Source: Cladosporium sp. IMV 00045 | Taxonomy: Eukaryota; Ascomycota; Dothideomycetes; Cladosporiales; Cladosporiaceae | DNA: 15,207 nucleotides | Assembly (NCBI GenBank): GCA_001931905.2 | Contig: MSJI02000742.1 | Location: forward strand, 1-15,207 | Reading direction: 5' to 3' | Part shown: positions 8,752 through 15,207 of the stretch, piece after piece | Numbering within the stretch: the first letter of the stretch is position 1 | How the letters are laid out: each line of letters starts with the position of its first letter | Translations under genes and position numbers: made by a program | The notes under the pieces: generated by a model | The model's input: the letters and a program-made list of their open reading frames with translations, nothing else | Told to the model about the DNA's origin: nothing | Databases searched by the model: none

Positions 8752-8824
8752 ATGCAGTGGTGGCTCCCACTGCTCCTTTTCCCGCTGCTTTATGTCATCA
8801 CGAACGCATGCAACAAACATCTGA
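8741..8824 (+). other. Upstream ORF overlapping the viperin start
   Basis: An ATG 11 nt before the viperin ATG opens a 27-codon frame that ends at TGA 8822-8824, out of frame with viperin and overlapping its first 24 codons. The upstream ATG has C at -3, a weak context; the viperin ATG has G at -3. Leaky scanning could deliver ribosomes to viperin, with the upstream ORF damping its output, provided the transcript begins upstream of 8741. Confidence 0.4.
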
Positions 8825-9753
8825 GCAACCCCAGAGGAGGCAGCAAGCCAGCCGGGCTATCCGACACACCCATTTCCGTCAACTACTTCCCGTCCCGCAA
8901 ATGCAACTACACATGTGGGTTTTGTTTCCACACTGAGACCTCTTCTTACGTCCTTCCCGTCTGCGAAGCGAAAAGAGGTCTCAAACTGCTCAAAGAAGCA
9001 GGCATGCGAAAACTCAATATTGCTGGCGGCGAACCATTCCTGTACCCTCGCCTGATCACGCAACTCCTGCAATACGGCAAAGAAGAGCTTGGATTAGAGA
9101 GCATTAGTATTGTGAGTAATGGAAGTAAGATCCAGGAGTCGTGGATGCAAAGGAACAGCAAATGGCTGGACATACTTGCAGTGAGCTGCGATTCATTCGA
9201 CGGGGGTACGAATTCCAAGATCGGGCGTGGTACAGACGGTAGCAATGTAGATAGGCTTTTCCAGATTGCGGAGTGGTGCAGGACTCACGGCGTTAAATTT
9301 AAGCTCAACACGGTCGTCAACTCACTCAATTGGAACGAAGATATGGTCGATAATGTTCAGCGGCTGGCGCCATTTCGCTGGAAGGTATTCCAGTGCCTTA
9401 TCGTGGCTGGCGAGAATGACAATGAGGACCGGAAGCGCAACGCGACGCAGTTTCTGGTGACCGAGGAGCAGTGGCAAGCTTTCTGCGACCGCCACAAGCA
9501 TCTAGACTGCTACGTCCCTGAAGACAACTGGTCGATGGCGAGCAGCTACCTCCTCCTCGACGAGTATATGTGCTTTTTGGATAAGGGAGAAGGGATGATC
9601 AAGAAGAGTGATTCGATTCTGGACGTGGGCGTAGGACCGGCAATGCAGCAGGTCAAGTGGGACAAGGAGTCATTCATGGAGCGGGGAGGGATCTACGATT
9701 GGTCGAAGCAAAATTCGTGTGCTCAAGAACTTGGGAAGCAGCTTCAGTGGTGA
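8752..9753 (+). CDS. RSAD2: Viperin-like radical SAM enzyme (antiviral ddhNTP synthase family)
   Basis: A single-exon 333-residue protein with the hallmarks of viperin from end to end. Residues 3-17 form a short Trp/Leu-rich hydrophobic segment, comparable in position to the membrane-associating N-terminus of animal viperin. The radical SAM cluster motif is C51-x3-C55-x2-C58 within CNYTCGFCFH, followed by GGEP (92-95), SNGS (122-125), SCDSFD (145-150), IGRG (157-160), KLNTVVN (184-190), RWKVFQCLIVAGEN (209-222), YLLLDEYMCFLD (266-277), SILDVGV (288-294) and RGGIYDWSK (311-319), ending in the C-terminal Trp that viperins conserve. Known family chemistry: 5'-deoxyadenosyl radical-driven dehydration of CTP to ddhCTP in animals, and of CTP, GTP or UTP in prokaryotic homologues; the product terminates viral RNA synthesis. 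The fungal substrate cannot be read here. An in-frame stop at 8695-8697 confirms the start. It is paired head to head with an NMP kinase; a LINE tail begins 52 bp after its stop. Confidence 0.95.
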   Translation: MQWWLPLLLFPLLYVITNACNKHLSNPRGGSKPAGLSDTPISVNYFPSRKCNYTCGFCFHTETSSYVLPVCEAKRGLKLLKEAGMRKLNIAGGEPFLYPRLITQLLQYGKEELGLESISIVSNGSKIQESWMQRNSKWLDILAVSCDSFDGGTNSKIGRGTDGSNVDRLFQIAEWCRTHGVKFKLNTVVNSLNWNEDMVDNVQRLAPFRWKVFQCLIVAGENDNEDRKRNATQFLVTEEQWQAFCDRHKHLDCYVPEDNWSMASSYLLLDEYMCFLDKGEGMIKKSDSILDVGVGPAMQQVKWDKESFMERGGIYDWSKQNSCAQELGKQLQW

Positions 9754-9805
9754 ACTTTATAAGTTGGCGTGTCAGGCCACGTCGTTGTCTTTGCGTGCCC
9801 ACCTC

Positions 9806-9830
9806 TTTTTATTTTTATTTTTTTTATTTA
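9806..9830 (-). repeat. A-rich 3' tail of the minus-strand LINE
   Basis: On the minus strand the run reads TAAAT, A-runs interrupted by T, then A5, immediately before the unique sequence that follows the viperin stop. This is the expected end of a LINE inserted in antisense to viperin. It could also serve by chance as a T-rich tract near the viperin mRNA end. Confidence 0.6.
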
Positions 9831-9842
9831 TCATATTGTATG

Positions 9843-9858
9843 CAAGCTATCTAGCTTG
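9843..9858. repeat. Short hairpin before the LINE A-rich tail
   Basis: CAAGCTA (9843-9849) and TAGCTTG (9852-9858) are exact inverted arms around two bases. The hairpin sits 13 nt upstream of the A-rich tail on the LINE strand, where 3' stem-loops are recognised by the reverse transcriptase in some LINE families. Confidence 0.4.
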
Positions 9859-10020
9859 TGACAACCCCTAGCTAGTTACTAGAAGACTTCTCCTTCCCGA
9901 ATGTGCTCTCGCTTCTACTTATCTCTTGTGCTCCTGCTCGCCGTCCCGACTACATCTAGCCGCCACGGCTTTCGGGCTCGATGCCCTCCTACTGTCCTAC
10001 CCTCCTGATTTGTTGCACCT

Positions 10021-12098
10021 TCATCCGCCGTCTCCCTCCGCCGCCTCTCCACTCGTCCCCTCGCTCCCATCAAGTCGGTCCATGTGCCATTCATCGATGA
10101 CTCTTGCTTCTCTGTCTTCCTTCCTCTTCCCTATCGAAGTGTGTTCGAGGAATCGTAACACTGCTTCCGCTGCGCTTTCGCCAAAAAGCAGCTGAACGTC
10201 TGATGTGTCTCTCCGCGCTGAGATAATGATCTTCTTTTGATGCATGTCTCTCAGCATCACCTCGCGCCCTCTTCTCCACTTCCGACATTCCATCAGTAGG
10301 TGGGCAACAGTCTGTCTGCTGCTGTTACACCACCAGCAACGTGCATCTTGTGCCTGTTTGGTCCTGAGCAGATACTCGCCGGTTATGGCGTGGCCCGATT
10401 TGAGCTGCAAGTATCTCGCCGTCACTGACTTTTTGCCATCACTGATGACTTTGCTGATCTTCGATGCACGCTTCCATCTCGCTTTGTTCGACTGCGTCAC
10501 GTATGAGAGCGATGCCGACCGCATCGCCTTCGGTTGCTGCGTCGCCGCAATCCTTGCTGCGGCCCTCACGGATTCCATCCGTTCTATGCCCTCATCTGTG
10601 CATAGCTGTGACAGAATCACTTCGTCGCCCCGTTCTTGGACGACCCTGATCTGATGTTTAATGTCTCGGATCAACGGCGTAGTCCAGTGGCCTGCTTTTC
10701 CAATAGCAGACAGGGCCTGGTGTGAGCCCGATACTATCTCGACGCACCGTGTTGCGTTTTCTGGCAGTGAAAACCGGAACATATGAACAGCCGTGCGGAT
10801 TGCGTAGAGATCGGCGTCAAGCATCGTGAGGTATCTGCCGAGCGAGTCCGCCCTCACCTTTTCTCTGTTTCCTGACAGCCAGCCGACGGCCGATCCAAAG
10901 CTGGTGTCCTTGGCTGCACATACGAACATGGTGACCTTGTCGGGGCCGGAGCTATTTTCCTCTGATACAGCTTGCGGCCGTCCGCCAATGTTGATTGCAA
11001 TGGCCATACTCAGTGTATCCGATGTCTCAAGCAGGTCGAACCCGTGTTCAATATCGTAGGTGACGTGTCTTGACACCTGTTGGGCCAGTCTGCTAAAAAG
11101 CCGGTGTACTTTGTCCGGCCTGGTCCAGCCCACACTTGACGGTTGCCCAATGGCTCCCTCGTGCCGGTACAGCTCGCCGAGGCGGAAGTTTGCGGGCAAG
11201 AGCTGGTGCGTTGGATGGTCTCGGGCTGCGGCGAGCGCGCGTGTCGCAAACCGTGTTTGTCTCTGGTCCAACAGGTCACCAGCATACGGCAAGCACGCAG
11301 CTTGTAGTAGGAATGCTGTCGGGTAGATTTCAGGAGCCCCGTGATAGCTCTCGCTTGGCTGTTCAACAGTAGTTGCAGCCTACGCTCTAGATCTTTCTGG
11401 CCTCTCCACCATACTTCTGCCCTGAAGAGCGCAACGGAGCTGACGGCAGCAATGACTACGCGCCTCATGAGGCTGATCGACCAGGCCCCCGTTACGTCTG
11501 CTGAGGCTTGCCACGGCTTGCAGCGCACCCTTGGCGCTGGTGATCCGCTTCTCGAAATGTGTCTTGAAAGTCAGCTTCGAGTCGAGCCAGAAGCCAAGCC
11601 ACTTGGTAGCACCCTGGTTGATGGAGCACGAATGGTCGCCGATCCGGACAGTCGCTTGCTTTGCAGCCTGGAGAACCTTCCGCTTCTTGCTGAAAATCAG
11701 GACTTCTGTCTTGCTCACCTCGAACTCGACCTTGTTGGCAGCGCCCCATTCTATTGCTTGGCCGGCAATGTTTTCTAGCTCTTGGGTGCCTTCGTCTAGG
11801 GTTTCACATTGTCGCACCAAGCCAATGTCGTCCACGAATGAAAGCGAGTGCAGCTTGGGGTGTCTGGTCTCGAGCCACTGAAACATGGCGCTGACTGAAA
11901 GGATGAACAGCACGGGCGAGACTGGCGAGCCTTGCGGCAGGCCTGCCTGCATGTCGTACGTCTCTCCCATTCTGCCGTCGATGACCAGCATCGCCCTGCG
12001 GTCTGACATGAAGGACTCGACCCAGCGGACTAAGTTGCCAGCTATTGTCACGGGCCGGGCCCGTGACATGCCTATGGAGGATAGTGCTGCTGCATGTG
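10021..12098 (-). pseudogene. LINE ORF2 fragment: reverse transcriptase, RNase H-like and CCHC region
   Basis: Reading the minus strand, the reverse transcriptase begins around NLVRWVESFMSDRRAMLVIDG (about 12045-11980), with GLPQGSPVSPVLFIL (motif B) and SFVDDIGLV (the active-site xxDD block), then TKWLGFWLDSKLTFKTHF. A frameshift near 11485 moves into RRVVIAAVSSVALFRAEVWW, and a one-base loss in a C-run near 11320 returns to the original frame at TAFLLQAACLPYAGDLLDQ. The RNase H-like part (about 10900-10550) lacks the expected acidic residues: VCAAKDTSFG stands where a TDGS-type motif is expected, and SGSHQAL where SDSQAAL is usual. The C-terminal finger CWWC-x8-H-x4-C (about 10350-10290) is intact. 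The stop is at 10021. Clearly inactive. Confidence 0.85.
12046..12068. repeat. Perfect 23-bp palindrome with TG...CA ends
   Basis: TGTCACGGGCC (12046-12056), one G, then GGCCCGTGACA (12058-12068). It lies exactly where recognisable LINE coding sequence begins on the minus strand and about 30 bp from the pogo left end. The TGTCAC...GTGACA shape matches termini of many LTR elements, but no LTR body separates the arms. Confidence 0.75.
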
Positions 12099-12100
12099 TA

Positions 12101-12144
12101 GAAAGCTTCCCCACCTCAGGCACGGACACACCTCAGGCACGCTT
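12101..12144 (+). repeat. Left TIR of the pogo-like element
   Basis: Begins GAAAGCTTCCCCACCT. It contains CACCTCAGGCACG twice (12112-12124 and 12129-12141), a 17-bp period, probably two transposase-binding sites. It differs from the right TIR at two of 44 positions. Confidence 0.92.
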
Positions 12145-12260
12145 TACGAGCCAGGTGTCAATGAGCTTCCACTACCTACAACTCACACATTACCAATTGT
12201 TTAGAGCTGAAAACACATGTCTAGGGTGATACAGTACTACTCTACAAGACTGCAGCGATT

Positions 12261-14141
12261 TCATGTTCTGAAACATGCTGGACGGCGTACTGGCCGGCCT
12301 TTCGCCGTCTTCGCCTGCTCTACAGGCTCAGTGACTACTGGCTCCCGTATAGTGTTTGGAGCCTTTTGAGCAGCTATCTCTCTCTCCGGTCGGTTTCGGG
12401 ACCGCCTATACCCAGCTCTAGAGTCCGTTCTAGTCTGTTTCTGAGCTTTTCTCGCCTCTTGTGCCGCCTGAGCTGCGGCCTTCTTCTGAGCCGCAGCTGT
12501 CTTGCGAGCAAAAGCAGTTGCAGCTCGCTCATCTCGCTTTCTCTGCGCTTCTACTTCCCTCTGAGCCTTCTCTTGAGCGCGTACTTGAGCTCTGGCTCTT
12601 TTTTCCTGCTGCAGCTGCTCTTTCTCCTGCTCTCTGCTCGATACGATGTCTCGAGTCTTCTGGATTTTAGAGGGGCTCATGAACAGCGTCTCGGACGAGC
12701 CAGACGCCCTTAGCTCTTCGATGGCTTTCCTTTTCCTCTTCTTCCGCTCCTCTTGTTTGTGGAGAGACTGACTCAAGTGCTTGACTCTCAGGTTCGACAA
12801 CACAAGCTTCGCTGAGAGGCCGAGCACCGTGTCACTCAGCCTCTCCAGCGTCTTTTGCGTTTTGTCGTCGCTACGCGCCGAGTCGACGCTGAGCATACTT
12901 CTGAGCCTTCTTGTCTTCGATGGCGAATCGTATATACTCGGTGGACTGTCGCTCGAGCGTGGCGTGCTTTGCTGAGACCTGGTCTTCACTTCATGGGCTT
13001 CGGGGAAGGAACTGAGCACCTTCTGAGGATCAAAGGGCCAGATGCCTGTATTCGACCAAGCGGATACTACGTTATCTTTCGTGAAGGCCTTCTCAAAGGC
13101 TGGCCAGAAGAGAGAGAAGAAGTCTCGTTTGCTGATGCTTGTGTGCCCTTCCGACTTCCTGACAAGGTCGTCGAGCGCCTGGCTGTAGTAATTGGCCAGT
13201 GGCGCAAAGATGCCCACATCTAGGGGCTGCAGCCTGTGCGTGGAGTGAGGCGGGAAGACGGCAAGTAAGACTTTGTGCTGCTCACACCAGTCAAGGAACT
13301 TCATGTTGACATGTGAGCCATGTCCGTTAACGAATAAGAGCCTGTGAGATCGCCTCGCCTTAGACGCCGTTTCCTTGTCGAACAAGCCTGTCAGCCAGCT
13401 GTAACCAAGCTCGTCGCTTGTCCATCCTTTGGGCGATGATGCAAAGTGGCAGTCGTGCTCATCCGGATCGAAACCATTGAGCCACGTGTCCTGCAAGGTG
13501 CCTGAGACCGCCTTGTAGATCAGAGCTGGCGGCGAACGCGTGCCGTCTGCGCAAATCGTGGCCGCAACCGTGATCCACTCTCTACTCCCATCTTGGCCTG
13601 CTTTGGCGAGGTTTCCACGCTCGTACAGCTCTTGTGTGAAGATCCTTCGCGACTTCTGCAGCTTGCCGATGAGAAAGCCCTTCTCGTCCATGTTGTATAT
13701 ATTGTCCGCACTTATCTTGTATTCTTCTATCTTTTGGCCGACGATGGCGAAGTAGGCCTCATAGTTACTCCTGGAGTCAGCTCTGTGACGTGCGAGGTCG
13801 ATGGTGTTGAGATATCGGGCATCGAGCCTGTGCTTGTGTCTCGCCACGAAGCGCGAGGACCAGCTCTTTGAAAGCCTTCTCCCACACAGTTCCTGGGCTA
13901 TATTGGCTACAACCCTGGGTGTAGGTGGAAGGCATCGCTCACAAAGATGGTGTATATACTTTATAAGTTCGTCCTCTTGCTTATCGTTGAGCATCCTCTG
14001 AGACTCGTAGCCTCGAGCCTTTGAGGAGGTTTTCGCGTTGACGCGCTTACTGAGCGCTGATCTGGTGACTCCGTGCTTTTTTGCTACATCGGATATCTTC
14101 AAACCATCAGAAGACCTTATTTCTGCAAGCGCTAGGTCCAT
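12261..14141 (-). CDS. Fot1/pogo-like DDE transposase, 626 aa, second catalytic Asp replaced by Asn
   Basis: Starts at the ATG at 14141, 55 nt inside the right TIR. Residues 1-40 are a psq-type helix-turn-helix (KISDVAKKHGVTRSALSKRV), about 50-125 a CENP-B/Tc5-type second helix-turn-helix (KSWSSRFVARHKHRL), and about 140-370 the DDE domain: NIYNMDEKGF (D152), LLFVNGHGSHV (N272) and HRLQPLDVGIF (D308). The 35-residue spacing between the second and third sites fits the DD35D Fot1 type. Fungal relatives, as I recall them, have DGHGSH, so N272 is likely disabling unless this subfamily tolerates it. About residues 440-590 form a long basic/glutamine-alanine-rich coiled coil; the tail is GRPVRRPACF. 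Unlike the transposase at the window start, there is no CCHC knuckle. Role: cut-and-paste transposition at TA. Confidence 0.9.
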   Translation of the reverse strand: MDLALAEIRSSDGLKISDVAKKHGVTRSALSKRVNAKTSSKARGYESQRMLNDKQEDELIKYIHHLCERCLPPTPRVVANIAQELCGRRLSKSWSSRFVARHKHRLDARYLNTIDLARHRADSRSNYEAYFAIVGQKIEEYKISADNIYNMDEKGFLIGKLQKSRRIFTQELYERGNLAKAGQDGSREWITVAATICADGTRSPPALIYKAVSGTLQDTWLNGFDPDEHDCHFASSPKGWTSDELGYSWLTGLFDKETASKARRSHRLLFVNGHGSHVNMKFLDWCEQHKVLLAVFPPHSTHRLQPLDVGIFAPLANYYSQALDDLVRKSEGHTSISKRDFFSLFWPAFEKAFTKDNVVSAWSNTGIWPFDPQKVLSSFPEAHEVKTRSQQSTPRSSDSPPSIYDSPSKTRRLRSMLSVDSARSDDKTQKTLERLSDTVLGLSAKLVLSNLRVKHLSQSLHKQEERKKRKRKAIEELRASGSSETLFMSPSKIQKTRDIVSSREQEKEQLQQEKRARAQVRAQEKAQREVEAQRKRDERAATAFARKTAAAQKKAAAQAAQEARKAQKQTRTDSRAGYRRSRNRPEREIAAQKAPNTIREPVVTEPVEQAKTAKGRPVRRPACFRT

Positions 14142-14196
14142 TGAGTTGCAATTGTGGAGATATCACGCGAAGAAGAAGGCGCGTTGGTGTCGCGTC

Positions 14197-14240
14197 AAGC
14201 GTGCCTGAGGTGCGTCCGTGCCTAAGGTGGGGAAGCTTTC
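14197..14240 (-). repeat. Right TIR of the pogo-like element
   Basis: Reverse complement begins GAAAGCTTCCCCACCT and holds CACCTTAGGCACG followed by CACCTCAGGCACG at the same 17-bp period. The two differences from the left end are both transitions (C/T and A/G). Confidence 0.92.
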
Positions 14241-14358
14241 TACTGGCAGGTGTGCCGAGAGTCGGCTTCAGATGCGAACTCTGTTGCAGACTTGTTTTTA
14301 TTATTGAGAGAAAAGACGCTTTTTAAGTAATTATTGTGCCTAGTTGGCATATCCATCA

Positions 14359-15207
14359 ATGGCCGCCGCTGCGCGCCCGTTGCCGCAACCTGACGACAGC
14401 GTGTCGCCGGGGGTGACACGTCTGGGCCGCTCGCGAGCTTCGCGCACCGCGATTGACTACAAAAGATTGCACCGAGGCACTCTGGCAAGGGAGAGAATCC
14501 CGAGTCAAAGCACCGACAAAAGCAGCGATGTCCGAGAGTCCCGCCTGGAGACGATCCTGAAGGCCATCGCCGGCGTGCACGATTCTGTCGACGAGCGCTT
14601 CGCGCTGGTTCAGGAGGCCATCGACTAGGTACCGGATGTCAGTCAAGTAAAGGAGGCTGTCGCAGACGAAGTCAAGGACGTAGTGCAAGAGCAGCTGAAG
14701 GTCACAGTGCAACGTGAAATCGTACATGCCATCGGGGAAGAGGTCAAAAGAACGGTACAGCAACAGGTGAGTGAGGTAGTGCGCCGGGAGATCAGGAGTG
14801 TCGTGCAACACGAGGCCATGAACATCGTCGACGAGAGAGTCGCCGCCATCGTGCGGCAGCAAGTCACAAGTATAGTCAAAGAGCAGGTCACCGCTATCGT
14901 CCAACAACAGGTCACTAGTATCGTCCGGGAACAGGTCACTAGCATTGTACAGGAGCAGGTAACGGCCATTGTCGAAAAACAGCTGTCCAGCGTCCAACAC
15001 TCGAGCCCGAACCCATCGTATGCGGACGTAGCGCGCACGCCGCCCGGCAGCCGCCCTAGCAACCTCAGGACAATCTCCAATCGGACGACCCCGTCGACGT
15101 TCACGGATACGCTGTACTGCACCGTGGACGTGACCAACGTGGAAGAGGCGGAGAGGGACAATGCAAGTGCGAGCAAGATCAGACAGAATATCGAGAAAGA
15201 GATGCGT
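14359..15207 (+). pseudogene. LINE ORF1 (Gag-like), partial, one in-frame stop
   Basis: From the ATG at 14359 one frame runs 283 codons to the window edge with a single TAG at codon 90 (14626-14628). Residues 1-70 are basic and Ser/Arg-rich; 70-210 are a long Val/Gln/Glu-rich helical repeat region; then comes SYADVARTPP, followed by SNLRTISNRTTPSTFTDTLY and CTVDVTNVEEAERDN, a block I recognise from fungal Tad1-type LINE ORF1 proteins, placed before the zinc knuckles. The TAG could derive from CAG by one C-to-T change in a CpA context, the change produced by repeat-induced point mutation. Function in live elements: RNA binding and assembly of the retroelement RNP. Confidence 0.75.
14857..14997 (+). 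repeat. 24-bp tandem repeats encoding octapeptides (QVTxIVxE type)
   Basis: Five 24-bp units (14857, 14881, 14905, 14929, 14953) and a partial sixth encode QQVTSIVK, EQVTAIVQ, QQVTSIVR, EQVTSIVQ, EQVTAIVE and KQLSSVQ. Weaker octads (QQVSEVVR, REIRSVVQ, HEAMNIVD, ERVAAIVR) precede them in the same register back to about 14761. Confidence 0.85.

Larger units (their letters stand above)
9806..12098 (-). mobile_element. 5'-truncated Tad1-like non-LTR retrotransposon (LINE)
   Basis: Minus-strand LINE comprising part of ORF2 (partial reverse transcriptase, RNase H-like part, C-terminal zinc finger), a roughly 190-bp 3' flank and an A-rich end (9806-9830 reads as A/T repeats on the minus strand). 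The endonuclease and the front of the reverse transcriptase are missing. The 5' truncation lies between about 12045 and 12098; the pogo element begins at 12101. Target-site duplications could not be identified with confidence. Confidence 0.75.
12101..14240 (-). mobile_element. Complete Fot1/pogo-like DNA transposon with 44-bp TIRs
   Basis: The element is 2140 bp, bounded by 44-bp terminal inverted repeats (42/44 identical) and by TA on both sides (12099-12100 and 14241-14242), the target duplication of the Tc1-mariner superfamily. One uninterrupted 626-codon transposase gene occupies most of it on the minus strand. It separates a truncated LINE on the left from another LINE on the right. Near-identical ends and an intact frame suggest recent insertion relative to its neighbours. 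Confidence 0.93.
14243..15207 (+). mobile_element. 5' part of a second Tad1-like LINE, plus strand, continues past the window
   Basis: A plus-strand LINE begins near the pogo right end: about 116 bp of leader, then an ORF1 that runs off the window. Its true 5' end is not defined by any visible duplication. It points away from the minus-strand LINE on the other side of the pogo element, so the two retroelement pieces are head to head. Confidence 0.65.

Noticed and set aside
12366..12713. Ser/Leu-rich plus-strand frame inside the pogo element
   Set aside because: It is the antisense shadow of the lysine/glutamine-rich coiled coil of the transposase.
14857..14997. CRISPR-like tandem array of 24-bp units
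   Set aside because: Units are contiguous without spacers and encode an in-frame octapeptide repeat in a LINE ORF1.

Overview
The window looks like a transposon-rich accessory stretch of a filamentous ascomycete genome, most likely Dothideomycetes/Pleosporales-like by general resemblance. The reasons are short spliceosomal introns (GT...AG, 54-115 nt), Tad1-type LINE proteins, Fot1/pogo DD35D transposases, a fungal hAT element with an accumulated mutation load, and decayed copies of proteins that resemble conserved ascomycete families. All assignments come from reading translations by eye; no database search was run.

Layout, left to right. 1-405: right end of a Fot1/pogo-like transposon, with the transposase C-terminus carrying a CCHC knuckle. 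455-877: possible small Ser/Thr-rich hypothetical protein. 878-2419: no confident gene; a weak minus-strand remnant with a CPRC motif lies at 2120-2419. 2420-5084: a complete but dead hAT element with perfect 21-bp terminal inverted repeats and a transposase broken by several stops and frameshifts. 5085-6210 (minus): decayed conserved fungal gene, cut off exactly at the hAT end. 6834-7178: short decayed gene (plus). 7563-7592: T30 tract.

The core of interest is 7619-9753, where two intact genes stand head to head over a 344-bp shared intergenic region. On the minus strand is a two-exon nucleoside monophosphate kinase of the adenylate/UMP-CMP kinase fold; its Walker A loop appears only after a 54-nt intron is removed. 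On the plus strand is a full-length viperin (RSAD2-like radical SAM enzyme, 333 aa) with CxxxCxxC, GGEP and the conserved C-terminal Trp. In vertebrates viperin (RSAD2) is also divergently paired with a nucleotide kinase (CMPK2), but that kinase is thymidylate-kinase-like. The fungal pair therefore seems to be an independent solution to the same need: supplying or recycling nucleotides for an antiviral ddhNTP-type product. This is the best candidate for an undescribed system in the window.

9806-15207 is a nest of mobile elements: a 5'-truncated, frameshifted Tad1-like LINE (minus) whose A-rich tail begins 52 bp after the viperin stop; a complete pogo/Fot1-like element (12101-14240, 44-bp TIRs, TA target duplication, 626-aa transposase with an Asn where the second catalytic Asp is expected); and the 5' part of a second LINE on the plus strand, with an ORF1 carrying one stop codon and an octapeptide-repeat coiled region, running off the window edge. 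The kinase-viperin pair is the only host locus here that is clearly intact, while its neighbours are decayed or mobile.
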